Assembly: GCA_963788145.1 (NCBI GenBank)
Contig: CAWBFQ010000003.1
Location: forward strand, 682,001-746,000
Reading direction: 5' to 3'
DNA length: 64,000 nt
Origin: UTCFX2 sp963788145
GTDB lineage: Bacteria; Chloroflexota; Anaerolineae; Anaerolineales; UBA4823
How positions within the stretch are numbered: position 1 is the first letter of the stretch; each line of letters opens with the position of its first letter. The position numbers and the translations under genes are program-made. Positions 39,431 through 50,056 of the stretch are shown piece after piece. The notes under the pieces are model-generated. The model was given only the letters and a program-made list of their open reading frames with translations. It had not been told where the DNA came from and made no database searches.

Positions 39431-40721
39431 ATGGAGAAGTTTATTATTCAAGGTGGAGCGTCTCTTTCGGGAGAAATTATTCCTTCCGGGAACAAGAATG
39501 CTGCATTACCGTTAATCGCTGCAACCTTGCTGACGGATGAGGCTGTAACGCTTCACAATATGCCCAATATTCGGGATGTGCAAGATATGTGCATTCTCCT
39601 GGAAAGCTTGGGTGTAAGAGTACAAGAAATTGGACCTCATACGCTGCAGATCCAGGCAGCAAACATCCAGGCGGCAAATTTAGACCCTGATAAATGTCGA
39701 CGCATCCGAGCATCCATCTTATTGGCTGGTCCAATGTTAGCAAGGGAAGGTCAGCTCAGGCTTCCCCCACCAGGTGGAGATGTGATCGGGCGTAGAAGAG
39801 TAGACACGCATACCCTGGCGCTCCAAACACTGGGCGCCGAAATCAGCTACGATCGAACCGAACAGGTATTTGACTTTAAATCGCACGGTCTCGTAGGAGC
39901 AAACATCCTACTGGATGAAGCGAGTGTCACGGCAACTGAGAATGCGATCATGGCATCCGTAACGGCTAATGGCGCGACGATTTTGAGGAATGCCGCATCT
40001 GAACCGCACGTTCAGGAACTGTGTCAATTTCTGAATACATTAGGCGCCCAGATAGATCAAATTGGCTCAAACACCCTGCATATTCAAGGTGTTCCGAAAT
40101 TGCATGGAGGAGAATTTACGATTGGGCCAGATTACCTGGAAGTGGTGAGTTTTATCGGCGCAGCAGTTGTGACAAAAGGCTCGGTTCGCATTCGCGATGC
40201 AGGCGCTGAATATCTGGATATGATCCGGATGGTGTTTGGTCGAACTCGGTGTCCAATGGGAGGTCGATGGTGAAGATATTGTTGTTCCATCCGATCAACG
40301 CCAAGTAATCGAGCCAGACCTGGGGGACGCAATACCGGAGATTAAAGTGATGACCTGGCCAGCTTTCCCCACAGATTTGATGAGCATCGCCATCGTGATC
40401 GCGACTCAATCGCATGGAAGTGTTCTATTTCATGATTGGATGTACCCAAGTCGCATGTTTTTTATAGATAAGCTTGTAGGGATGGGCGCTCACATTGTGC
40501 TTTGCGATCCGCATCGGTGTATTGTCCAAGGGCCAACGTTGCTATTTGGAGAAAAAATGGAAAGTCCTGATATCCGCGCTGGTATGTCCCTTGTTCTAGC
40601 TGCTCTGGCGGCGCGTGGAAACTCAACCATTCGGAATATTGGGCAAATCGATCGGGGTTATGAGAAAGTAGATGATAAGCTGCGTTCGATTGGAGCAAGG
40701 ATCGAAAGAGTAAAAGAGTAA
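39431..40721 (+). CDS. murA: UDP-N-acetylglucosamine 1-carboxyvinyltransferase with Asp at the fosfomycin site (one frame break)
   Basis: The first committed step of peptidoglycan synthesis: PEP is added to UDP-GlcNAc. The N-terminus has SGEIIPSGNKNAALP (the catalytic Lys of GNKNA). The active-site loop reads PGGDVIGRRRVDTH, where the usual reactive Cys is Asp117 (codon 39779-39781). The frame breaks at 40235-40240. Removing one T of the T3 run joins DMIRMV to LVELGVQWEVDGEDI, giving about 430 aa, the normal length. The C-terminal part has YPSRMFFIDKLVGMGA and the late IDRGYEKVDDKL motif. It is followed by a good terminator. Confidence 0.92.
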
Positions 40722-40737
40722 TATCAGAATGAAGCCC

Positions 40738-40780
40738 AAAAAAGCGATGAGATAGTGGAAACCATGCTCATCGCTTTTTT
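40738..40780. terminator. Bidirectional terminator between murA and trxA
   Basis: A perfect 14-bp stem AAAAAAGCGATGAG / CTCATCGCTTTTTT with a 15-nt loop. The A-run and T-run make it work for both convergent genes. Confidence 0.88.
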
Positions 40781-40797
40781 AATTATTAATCGCTCAT

Positions 40798-41160
40798 TTA
40801 TGAGGATAAAGCCGGGTTATTTTCGGCAACGATATTCATAAATTGGATCACAACATCTCTTAACATCGCTTCGGGGAGAGCGCCAACCTGACGATGGATC
40901 ACCTTTCCATTCGCAACGAACAACATGGTTGGGATACCTTGCACACCAAATTTGCCTGCCCACTCAGGGTTCTCGTCCGTATTAACTTTAGCCACCAATA
41001 ACTTCCCAGCGTGTTCTTTGGCCAGTTTATCCAGGATTGGGGCGACCATCCTGCATGGAGCGCACCAAGGCGCCCAAAAATCCACAATGGTTGGTAGTTC
41101 TGACTTTAAGACGGTTTTATCAAAAGCTGCGTCAGTCACGTGAACGGGTTCAGAAATCAT
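40798..41160 (-). CDS. trxA: Thioredoxin
   Basis: A 120-aa single-domain thioredoxin. The active site is WCAPC (Trp32, Cys33-Cys36) where most thioredoxins have WCGPC; the Ala variant is common in some lineages. The conserved Asp of the buried strand (TIVDFWAPW) and the cis-Pro loop (GIPTMLFV) are present. A strong AGGAGG site lies 5-6 nt before the start. It is monocistronic, ending at a shared terminator. Confidence 0.95.
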   Translation of the reverse strand: MISEPVHVTDAAFDKTVLKSELPTIVDFWAPWCAPCRMVAPILDKLAKEHAGKLLVAKVNTDENPEWAGKFGVQGIPTMLFVANGKVIHRQVGALPEAMLRDVVIQFMNIVAENNPALSS

Positions 41161-41299
41161 AAACTGCCTCCTAAAAATATCTATTTACTGAAACTTAGAT
41201 GCACCAACATCTATTTTGTTACATTTCTGGTGAAATCTCTTTCATTCCATGCCTTTCGTAATAACAAGACGGTTCCAAGTATAGCATGATGAGATATAA

Positions 41300-42091
41300 A
41301 TGTCAGGTATAATCTCCGCGATGATCCCGTTTTTGGATTCAACGCATCCCTATTCTGTTGTGACTCCTGTGTACGAAGGCCCATTGGACCTGCTGCTGCA
41401 ACTGATTGAGAAAGCAGAACTGGATATTACCCGATTGGCGCTGGCCCAAGTCACTGATCAATTCCTGAGCTACTTGCATCAGATTTCAGAAAGTTCTGCG
41501 GCAGATGTTTCTTCCTTTCTTGTGATTGCATCCAGGCTGATCCAGATCAAATCTGAAGCATTGTTGCCCCGACCGATCATTCGAGAAGTCGGTGAAATAG
41601 ATCCTGGTGAATCGCTGGCTCGCCAGTTAATCCTTTACAAGCGTTTCAAGGAGATCGTGGAGATTTTCTGGGCACGCCAGGAAAGATTTCACACATTTCC
41701 TCGTGTTGCCCCAGCCCCACAACTAGAGCCAACTCTCGATCTCAGCGGTCTCACGATCGATGATCTGCTGCTGGCGGCTCAGTTTGCCCTCTTGCAGGAT
41801 GAGACAATCCCTTCGCTTGGATCAGTTGTCGCGCCACCAAAGATCACCATCCGCGAAAAAATCCAATGGATTGCATCTTTCCTGAAGCAACATCATCAGG
41901 GGACTTTTAGCCATCTGCTGACGGATCACACCAGACGCCTTGATGTGGTCGTCACTTTCCTGGCTTTACTTGAATTGGTGAAACGAGACATGATTCAGGT
42001 GCAGCAAGACGGTTTGTTTAGCGAGATTACTTTTAAGCCATCTGGTAAATGGGAAGAAGATCTGGCATTTGAATTGGAGTTTGGAGAATAG
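41300..42091 (+). CDS. scpA: Segregation and condensation protein A
   Basis: A 263-aa kleisin that bridges SMC heads with ScpB. Signature sequences are VYEGPLDLLLQLIEKAELDI, FLVIASRLIQIKSEALLP and a C-terminal winged-helix-like VVTFLALLELVKRDMIQVQQ. ATG 41321 is an alternative start. A TATAAT at 41308-41313 lies 7 nt before it and would give a leaderless mRNA. scpB is not adjacent; the next gene, 3 bp downstream, encodes an unrelated DUF255 protein. Confidence 0.92.
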   Translation: MSGIISAMIPFLDSTHPYSVVTPVYEGPLDLLLQLIEKAELDITRLALAQVTDQFLSYLHQISESSAADVSSFLVIASRLIQIKSEALLPRPIIREVGEIDPGESLARQLILYKRFKEIVEIFWARQERFHTFPRVAPAPQLEPTLDLSGLTIDDLLLAAQFALLQDETIPSLGSVVAPPKITIREKIQWIASFLKQHHQGTFSHLLTDHTRRLDVVVTFLALLELVKRDMIQVQQDGLFSEITFKPSGKWEEDLAFELEFGE

Positions 42092-42094
42092 ATT

Positions 42095-44173
42095 ATGCAT
42101 AACCGGCTCTCTAAGGAGAATTCGCCTTATCTGATCCAACATCAAGACAACCCGGTTGATTGGTTTCCTTGGAATCGTGAGGCCTTAGAAAAAGCGAGCC
42201 GAGAGGATAAGCCCATCTTCTTGAGCATCGGTTACGCTGCCTGTCATTGGTGCCATGTGATGGCGCATGAATTGTTTGAAGATCCACAAGTAGCCAGGTT
42301 TATGAATGAATACTTTGTAAATATTAAGGTAGATCGAGAAGAGAGACCAGATTTAGATTTTATTTATATGAGCTCTGTGATAGCTATGACTGGTCAAGGG
42401 GGATGGCCGATGAGCGTCTTCTTGACACCTGCGGGTGTGCCATTTTATGGAGGCACCTATTTTCCGCCTTCTCGCCAATACAATCGACCATCCTTTATGG
42501 AAGTGATTTCCACGGTAGCAAAATTGTGGAACGAGGATCGGGATCGTCTGTTGAAATCTGGCGCCGAAATTATGCAACACCTCGGTGAAGCGCAACAAGC
42601 TGGTCAACCACTGAGAGGGAAAATAAAACCTGAAATCTTGGAACAAACTAGCTATCGCCTGGCTCAAAATTATGATTGGAAATTCGGAGGTTGGGGTCAA
42701 GCGCCGAAATTTCCGCAGCCAATGACCATTGATTTCTTGCTTCGCAGGTCTTATGACGGCGATAAACTCTCAATCGATGTCGCCACCCATGCCCTGGACG
42801 CAATGGCAAAAGGTGGAATGTACGATGTCATTGGGGGTGGTTTTGCGCGCTACAGCACCGACAATCAGTGGTTAGCACCCCATTTCGAGAAGATGTTGTA
42901 TGATAATGCGCTCCTTGCAAGAGCTTATTTACATGCCTATCTGCTCACCCGAGATTCAAATTATTTGGATGTCTGTAGACACACCCTGGATTTTATCCAG
43001 CGGGAACTGACCTCGGAGCAAGGTGGTTTTTTTAGCAGCCTGGATGCCGATTCGGAAGGCGAAGAAGGCAAATATTATTTATGGACGATGCAAGAAATCA
43101 CCGAAGTCCTTTCTGAAGCGCAATTCGCATCCGATCAACATGATCATTTGATCTGGAGTGATTTCTTCATTGCAGCCTACGGGATCACCCCAGGCGGAAA
43201 TTTTGAAGGCAAGAATATTTTGCGGCGAGCTTTGAGTAATGAAGAGTTAGCCGAGCAATTCTCAATTTCAACGGAGGCTGTCTCCACATACATCAAACAA
43301 ACCCGGTTCTTATTGCTAAAAAAACGACAGGAGCGCGTCAGGCCTGGCACCGACAATAAAGTCCTGGTTGCATGGAATGGACTTGCCATGCTCGTCTTTG
43401 CGGAGGCTGCTCGCTATCTGGATGATCCAAAATATCTTGCGATCGCTCAGAAGAATGCTGCATTCTTAATGAGCGCTTTGATTATTGATCACAAGCTATT
43501 TCGCTCATGGCGGAATGGCAAAGCGCAACACAACGCATTCTTGGAGGATTATTCCAGCCTGATCTTAGGCTTATTGGCATTATTTCAATCGGACTACAAT
43601 CCTGATTGGTTCATAGCAGCCAGAGACTTAACTAAATCGATGCTGACATATTTTAGCGATCCTGCGGGTGGATTTTTTGATACTTCCATTGAGCAGGATC
43701 CATTGATCATTCGCCCCAAAGATTTGCAGGATAATGCAGTTCCTTGTGGAAATTCCATGGCTGCAATGGCCCTTCTGCAAATGGCAACTTATACCGGAAA
43801 CGGCATCTATCGAGATCGGGCTGAGCAGATGCTGTCGGTTATTATCGGTGGCGCTCAAAAATATCCAACGGCATTTGCAAACTGGCTGAGCGCCGTTCAT
43901 TTCTTGTTTTCCAGCGTCAGGGAGATAGCCATCATCCTTTCAGATGACTCAACCCTTGCTGCTGAGTTCACCAGCTTCTTATGGAGCGGATACCAGCCGA
44001 CAACATTGCTTGCGGTCTCACCGTTCCCGCCCCTGCCAGGTTCTCCAGATTTGTTGAACGATCGGAGAACCATCGACGGGAAGACCACCGTCTACGTGTG
44101 TAAAAACTTTGTCTGCCAGAGGCCTGTAAACACACCTTTGGATTTCCAGGAACTGCTCAAGAATGATTCTTGA
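42095..44173 (+). CDS. DUF255 / thioredoxin-like protein with glycoside-hydrolase-like barrel (YyaL/SPATA20 family)
   Basis: A 692-aa protein. The N-terminal thioredoxin-fold domain (about residues 1-165) has the family signature NSPYLIQHQDNPVDW and a CHWC redox pair (YAACHWCHVM). The large C-terminal part is an (alpha/alpha)6-barrel-like region with MYDVIGGGFARYSTDNQWLAPHFEKMLYDN, SLDADSEGEEGKYYLW and WNGLAMLVFAEAA. The length matches the family. Its biochemical role is not settled. It begins 3 bp after scpA. Confidence 0.9.
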   Translation: MHNRLSKENSPYLIQHQDNPVDWFPWNREALEKASREDKPIFLSIGYAACHWCHVMAHELFEDPQVARFMNEYFVNIKVDREERPDLDFIYMSSVIAMTGQGGWPMSVFLTPAGVPFYGGTYFPPSRQYNRPSFMEVISTVAKLWNEDRDRLLKSGAEIMQHLGEAQQAGQPLRGKIKPEILEQTSYRLAQNYDWKFGGWGQAPKFPQPMTIDFLLRRSYDGDKLSIDVATHALDAMAKGGMYDVIGGGFARYSTDNQWLAPHFEKMLYDNALLARAYLHAYLLTRDSNYLDVCRHTLDFIQRELTSEQGGFFSSLDADSEGEEGKYYLWTMQEITEVLSEAQFASDQHDHLIWSDFFIAAYGITPGGNFEGKNILRRALSNEELAEQFSISTEAVSTYIKQTRFLLLKKRQERVRPGTDNKVLVAWNGLAMLVFAEAARYLDDPKYLAIAQKNAAFLMSALIIDHKLFRSWRNGKAQHNAFLEDYSSLILGLLALFQSDYNPDWFIAARDLTKSMLTYFSDPAGGFFDTSIEQDPLIIRPKDLQDNAVPCGNSMAAMALLQMATYTGNGIYRDRAEQMLSVIIGGAQKYPTAFANWLSAVHFLFSSVREIAIILSDDSTLAAEFTSFLWSGYQPTTLLAVSPFPPLPGSPDLLNDRRTIDGKTTVYVCKNFVCQRPVNTPLDFQELLKNDS

Positions 44174-44290
44174 TTGTTTTTGACACGATATGAAGACGTT
44201 TCAATCGGGTTGCACCGTGTATAATTATTTCATCAAGAAAACAGTGAGTGATCCTTCTGGAGAAATTATTTTTATATATGGAGTGTAACA

Positions 44291-45294
44291 ATGGAATATC
44301 AAAACCTTGGTCGAACGGGATTAAATGTCAGCCGAATATGCCTGGGGACTATGAACTTTGGTTCATTGACCAATGAAATGGATAGTTATGTAATCATGGA
44401 TCATGCCCTGGAAAATGGAATAAATTTCTTCGATACAGCCGATGTGTATGGAGGAAAACTAGGCGAAGGAGTCACCGAAACGATCCTGGGGCGCTGGCTT
44501 GCTCAAGGGAATAGCCGGCGCGAGAAGATCGTTCTGGCAACAAAAGTGTTCGGCCGGATGGGAGAAAACATAAATGATCGCCGCCTTTCTGCCTATCATA
44601 TCCGCCACGCATGCGAGGACAGCTTGCGCCGGTTGCAAACAGATCACATCGATTTATATCAGATGCACCATATCGATCGGGATACACCCTGGGATGAAAT
44701 CTGGCAGGCGATGGAAGGGCTTGTGCAAGCCGGTAAAGTGGTTTACGTCGGCAGTAGCAATTTTGCCGGTTGGCAAATTGCACAGGCTCAGGGATTTGCC
44801 CGAGAGCGGCATTTTTTGGGTCTGGTTTCCGAACAAAGCCTTTATAACCTCACAGAGCGAGCAATCGAATTAGAGGTCATACCCTCTTGCCGATCCTGCG
44901 GACTGGGGTTAATCCCCTGGAGTTCCACTCGCTGGAGGATTACTGAGGAGGAATCCTGGAAAAACGCACCCAAGGCCGGCGAAATTCGGAGAGGCTTCAG
45001 GATAATATTAATAAATATCGGGGGCAGTTGGAAGCTTACGAATCATTGTGCGATCAACTAAGCCTCGATCCGGCTGAAGTGGCTTTGGCGTGGTTGCTGC
45101 AAAACCCAGATGTCACCAGTCCGATTATCGGTCCGAGAACGCTTGATCAATTGACCAGCAGCATCAAAGCAACAGAAATCCATTTGAGCGAGGATGTAGT
45201 TCGACAGCTAGAACAATCTGGCCAGGTCCGGGAGGAGAAGCTCCAGAGGCCTATGCGTGGTAAAGCCTGTATATTTTCGGCGAAGGGTTCATAA
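44291..45294 (+). CDS. Aldo/keto reductase (two frame breaks)
   Basis: An NADPH-dependent oxidoreductase barrel related to YajO/Gfo-like AKRs. The N-terminal part has the catalytic residues in FDTADVYG (Asp, Tyr), TKVF (Lys) and HHIDRDTPWDE (His), then VGSSNFAGWQ. The frame breaks after LGLIPWS. Removing one T at about 44924 restores PLAGGLL, and a second shift at about 44946 restores GGILEKRTQGRRN. The C-terminal part then runs on with LAWLLQNPDVTSPIIGPRTLDQL, the cofactor-binding motif. Total about 333 aa, normal for the family. GGAG upstream supports ATG 44291. Confidence 0.88.
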
Positions 45295-45297
45295 GAT

Positions 45298-45997
45298 ATG
45301 AGATCAAAACCTTCTCTGTTGCATTCGATTACAAGAATGACGATCGGTGGCATTTTCGTCGCTCTGGATGAGGTAAACAATCGATTAGTTGAATGGGAAT
45401 CTGAACCTATACGAACGGTCGATTCTGAATCCTTTGAGGATATCGAACCCTCCCCTGACGAAAACACAAATACCTTCCGGGAAGGCGTGATCGGTTTAAT
45501 TTTTGTGATTGAAGACCAGATATATGATGGCTTTTTGCAATTCGATCGTATGAACTCGGTGGGTTGGCCGCCATTCGGCACAAGTGCTATCCCCGATACT
45601 CTCCAGCAAACCAGGAGTTCCATTGTTGCGCCAGTTTAATCACCTTGCTTGGAGAGGACAGAACGAAGTCGAGATGTGGATCGATCGTGGAAAATACGAA
45701 CAGAAAGTGAGCCGGCGTATCGTCCTTTCGGCCATTGATCAAGGGATAGACGAGACCGTAATTCACCTGGCCGACAAGCCTGAGATCCAGGAGCTTGTCC
45801 AATCTCAAAGCGCCAGCCTTGCCGCCGAAATGATTGAAGAGATTCGCGAAAGGACCGTCAGTTCAGATAATTATCTCGAATCCTTCGTCAGAACGATCTT
45901 TCACCGTCCGCCACGCGCCGAACTTCCGGGACCCAGCCCTGAAATCAAGGAGCTGGTTCGCCCGCTCAAAGAATTCAAGGGGAGGGTGAAGAAATGA
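45298..45997 (+). CDS. Conserved protein of unknown function upstream of RDD protein (probable one frame break)
   Basis: Two overlapping frames appear to form one protein of about 232 aa. Part 1 (from ATG 45298) has IGGIFVALDEVNNRLVEWE and a hydrophobic VIGLIFVIEDQIY. Part 2 has EVEMWIDRGKYEQ, DKPEIQELVQSQSASLAAEM and IRERTVSSDNYLESFVRTIF. Removing one C of the C4 run at 45591-45594 joins TSAIP to ILSSKPGVP. The C-terminal half resembles proteins often found next to RDD membrane proteins in Chloroflexota (from memory, unverified). Its stop overlaps the RDD gene start (ATGA). Function unknown. Confidence 0.65.
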
Positions 45998-46677
45998 TCC
46001 CATCTCACAGCGGTCCATTCAAAACCAACTTGCTCGGCCAGTACGCTGGACTGGTCACTCGACTGGTTGCATTCATATTGGATTTGATCATCTTATCATC
46101 TGTTTTTGTCTTCGTAGGTTGGATTGTCCATTCCGCCCTGTTCAATCTCCAGTTCGACAAAGTGATTAATAGTATAGCCAGCATTGCTCCGTTTTGGGGA
46201 CAACTTGTTGCAGTCCTCTTAAGCCCAATAATGGCAGGTCTTCTTTCTTTTCTTTTTGTAGTTTTCTACCATGTCTTTTTCTGGTCTATCGCGGGTCAGA
46301 CGATAGGAAAGGCTATCATGGGGATTAAGGTTGTACCCTTAAATGGCCGTAAAATGAGTGTATTGCGATCGATCATCCGCTATTTGGGATATTATCCTTC
46401 TGCGCTGGCCTTCGGCCTGGGTTTTTTGTGGATTTTGATCGATGATCGGCGCTCTGGCTGGCATGATCGATTGGCTGGAACCTGTGTTGTCTATGCCTGG
46501 GATGCGCGTCCGGATGAGGCTTTTCTTGTAGAGGCAACTAATAAACTAGAATCGCGCAAAAAATTATTGAAAATATTCCTTTATAAGAAGAAAAATTCGG
46601 ATTTGGGAAACACATCCGGCGAGATCAAGCAAGAGTTGGTATCTTATTCTTCTCCAATTTCTAAAGAGAAATCCTGA
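45994..46677 (+). CDS. RDD-family membrane protein
   Basis: A 227-aa protein with the RDD fold: Arg in YAGLVTRLVAFILDLIIL and Asp pairs (DDRRSGWHDRLAGT) in the last loop, with three or four helices (about residues 20-45, 70-105 and 135-150) and a basic C-terminal tail. The GKAIMGIKVV motif is typical. RDD proteins are poorly understood; transport-related roles have been proposed. It is translationally coupled to the preceding unknown gene. Confidence 0.85.
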   Translation: MIPSHSGPFKTNLLGQYAGLVTRLVAFILDLIILSSVFVFVGWIVHSALFNLQFDKVINSIASIAPFWGQLVAVLLSPIMAGLLSFLFVVFYHVFFWSIAGQTIGKAIMGIKVVPLNGRKMSVLRSIIRYLGYYPSALAFGLGFLWILIDDRRSGWHDRLAGTCVVYAWDARPDEAFLVEATNKLESRKKLLKIFLYKKKNSDLGNTSGEIKQELVSYSSPISKEKS

Positions 46678-46698
46678 AAAGCTTAACAGAGGTTTGGA

Positions 46699-47903
46699 AT
46701 GACGCGTGAAATTGCGATTATTGGGATTGGTCAGGTCCCTGTCAGCGAAAATTGGGAACTGTCCATCCGAGAGATCGCCGGGGAAGCGATTTTTTCTGCC
46801 CTATCGGATGCAGGGATCGAATTGACAGAAGGATTATTTGTCGGGAATATGCTCTCCGGGATTTTGAGCAAGCAAGAGAACTTAGCCGCATTAATTGCGG
46901 ATTGGGTGGATATGCGCAAGCGAGATGCGGTTAAGGTAGAAACAGCTTGCGCCTCGGGAGCCGCAGCGCTTCGCCTGGGGATAATGGCGGTGGGTTCAGG
47001 TGAAATGGACAGCGTCTTGGTGGTAGGTGTGGAAAAGATGTCTGAGACGAAAGGTTCTGAGACGACCGCAGCATTAGCGACAGCAGCAGACGCGGATGAT
47101 GAGGTAATTCACGGCCTGTCATTTGTTGGCATCAATGCCCTGGTGATGCAGCGATATCTGTATGAGTATGGTTGGAAGCATACGGACTTTGGGCCCTTTT
47201 CAATCAATGCCCACGCCAACGCACAGCATAACCCTTATGCCCGACTGCACGAAACCATCACCCAAAAGGACTATGAGCGCGCCGCGTATGATTTCCGCTC
47301 CAGATTAATCCTGCTGGACGCTTCTCCAATTGGGGACGGCGCAGCGGCTTTGATCATCGTTGCCGTGGATGCGCTGGAAAAAACATTCCCGGCATACACA
47401 GGTCAAAAACGGTCAATCGTCAAAATTATCGGTTCTGCCGCAGCAACAGACAGCCTGGCGGTTCATTCAAGAAGAGACCCATTATGGTTATCAGCAGCCG
47501 AGAAATCAGCCTATCAAGCATATGCACAGGCTGGTGTCGGCCCAAAAGATATTGATATTTTTGAACTGCATGACGCCTTCTCGATTATGTCCGCTTTATC
47601 TCTGGAGGCTTGTGGATTTGCAGAAAGAGGTCAGGGTCCCCGATTGGGTTTGGATCAAGAGATCACGTTGACCGGCCGAATACCGATCGCAATCGAGGTG
47701 GATCAGCCAGAGGACACCCAGTTGGGGCGACTGGAGTGTATCAAATTGTTGAGTTAGTCCAACAGCTTCGAGGCGAGGCTGGGGATAGCCAGATTGACAG
47801 AGCGAGGATCGGATATGGCGCAAAATATCGGTGGTAGTCTGCAACAATTTTTACTCATATTCTTCAAGGCGACCAGAGATCTACCTTTTTATCAAAGCCG
47901 TAA
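46699..47903 (+). CDS. Thiolase / SCP-x-type acetyl-CoA acyltransferase (three frame breaks near the 3' end)
   Basis: A thiolase-fold enzyme with nucleophilic Cys in VETACASGAAAL and the active-site His of ELHDAFSIMS. The frame is lost at about 47689. Adding one A restores PIANRGGSARGHPVGATG, the third catalytic motif. A spurious base near 47814 and a missing one near 47838 then restore MAQNIGGSSATIFTHIL, ending at TAA 47901-47903. The protein is about 400 aa. The SCP2-thiolase subgroup often acts with a DUF35 zinc-ribbon partner; none is adjacent. Whether it cleaves 3-ketoacyl-CoA or condenses acyl-CoAs cannot be decided here. Confidence 0.87.
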
Positions 47904-47921
47904 ATAGTATTTGGAATGATT

Positions 47922-50016
47922 ATGAAACGTTCATTGGTGTTGCTGATGATATTATTCAGTCTGCTCGCACCGTCGGCAAAGGCGCATTATCGAATACAAG
48001 AGCCGGCTTTAAATGTACTTGTTCCTATGGGCGGAGGTTATGATAATCTAGCTGCTGATTATCTTTCGCTGATAATTCCAAAAACACAGGGAAACTCTAT
48101 TGGTGTTTGGGTATTACCGATTGCATATTCGTCGAATGCGGAAGAGATCAGTAAAGATGAACGAAAACAAAACCTGCAAGATGCTGAAATCCGCCGAAAC
48201 GAGATCGAGAAAGCCTGTTCAATCTTGGTTCCGATAGGGACCACTTGCAGGGTAACTTTGGCGCCAATATTGACACGCTCCGATGCTCAAGATTTTGATG
48301 TAACTAGCATAGCCCCAGCCGAACTGAATGCTGTTTTTATTCTTGGGGGCGATCAAGTGATCGCGATGAAAGTCATACAGGATACACCCTTGGAACGTGT
48401 GCTCGAATCCCTTTACGAAAAGGGCGTCGTGATTGGTGGGACTAGCGCTGGGGCAGGGATACAATCTATCCATATGTTAGCAGGATACCAGCCGGGTTTT
48501 TCCGAGACAAGCTCGCTCGATTTTGGCGCTGTAGTTATTGATCAGACCGTCCAGCGAGGTCTCTCGTTTGGCCTCGCGAACGCAGTAATCGACCAGCATT
48601 TCTTCCAACGTGGCAGGTTGGGACGTTTATTAAATGCGATTGCATTGCCAGACCGACCACATCTTGGGATCGGGATTGATGCATTCACCGGGGCAGAAAT
48701 TATCAATCATAACAAAATCCAGAACGTGTTCGGGAAATATACGATTGCAATACTGGATGCTCAGACCTACCATGCAGCAGATGCCGCCCAGTATCGTGGC
48801 AACAAGAACATCTTGAGCATCCGTAATGTGCTTGTCCACCTCTTAGCTCCTGGTAATTTTTCCTACGATCTAAACACAAGAAGACACTCGCTCGGCAAGG
48901 CGCCAGAAAAAATCGAACGGACTTTTGAAATGCTATCTCTCTTGCCATCCGCCGGTCCGTTAGTGATCAGTTCCCGGCTGACTGGCGATCTAAAAAGCAG
49001 CCCGGTTTTGAATTGTTTTATAAACTTATCTGGAGGACAAAATGCCAGAATTATGATCGTGCTCTCTGGTTTTTCAGATCCTAAAACCATTCAGCAACAG
49101 GCACAGGCATATCAGGCTGCGATCTCCGCAAAGACAGAGATGATAACTCTTAATGATTCTCAAAATCAATTCCCACAAATCAATTCCGGTTATACCGGAA
49201 TTATCCTGCTAGGTGAAGATCAATCCCTGATCCAGACCTCACTCTTGGTTCCGATAAAGGATGCCTGGCTGCGTGGGCTGCCGTTATTGACCATCGATGC
49301 TGGCGCAGCGATTGTCGGCGAAAATTATTCCATCCATCCTCCTGCGCCGGATGACGAAGAAGCAGCTGAAGGGGCGACGCAGCAATCTTTCATCGAAGGG
49401 AATACCCGGATTTCAACCCGGCTTGGGTTTGTTGGATGCCAATTTCGAGCCAAGAGTGTTTGAGAATAACCGCTGGGGTCGCCTTTTTTCGCTTGCTTAT
49501 ACCCATCCGAAACTGCTGGCATTTGGCATTTCAGATAACACTGCAATTGAACTCACTCAGCACGGCGCGCAAGTACTCGGAGAAAACGCGCTTATTTCCC
49601 TCGATCTACGTCGGGCGAATTTCGACCGGGGAAACAATCATGCATTCGTCATTGCAAATGGCTTTATGGATGTCTTTGCTCCTCAAGATCGGATTGTACC
49701 TGAGAAAGCGGATATCCACGCTGCGCCTATCCGCGCTGCTACACCCATCCAGCATAAGCCGACTATATTACCGCCAACTATTTCCCCTACAGAAACGCTT
49801 GCGCCGACAAATACAATCGTCACCGCCCGATGGACGCCTGCTCAGACGGTCCACTCGAGTCCATCTAGAGCAAATCGCGCCACCCCCACCCCGTCAGAAG
49901 TCCCCCGTGTCACAGATGAATGGTTGCTTCAATCGATGATCCTGCTGGCAATCATCTCGGTCATAGTGATCTTGATTGGAGTATGGTTCAACTGGGATCG
50001 GATTAATCCGCGGTAA
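47922..50016 (+). CDS. Membrane-anchored tandem S51 (cyanophycinase-like) peptidase; second domain inactive (one frame break)
   Basis: About 698 aa. There is an N-terminal signal peptide (to about residue 22, PSAKA). Peptidase domain 1 has FILGGDQ, the nucleophile motif GGTSAGAG, VIDQHFFQRGRLGRLL and GIGIDAFTGAEI. Domain 2 repeats the same layout in degenerate form: ILLGEDQ, TIDAGAAIVG, LDANFEPRVFENNRWGRLF and AFGISDNTAIEL. A Pro/Thr/Ser-rich stalk and a C-terminal helix (MILLAIISVIVILIGVW) follow. Removing one base at 49424-49430 joins TRLG to LLDANF. S51 enzymes cleave after Asp residues (peptidase E) or in cyanophycin. ATG 47922 is preferred for its GGA site; 47916 is possible. Confidence 0.85.
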
Positions 50017-50056
50017 AATTGTCTGAATTTAGCACTCAAGCTTCAGGAGAAATTTG

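Noticed and set aside
47610..47837. Separate small gene after the thiolase
   Set aside because: Its translation is the missing thiolase C-terminal motif (GGSARGHPVGATG) in a shifted frame.
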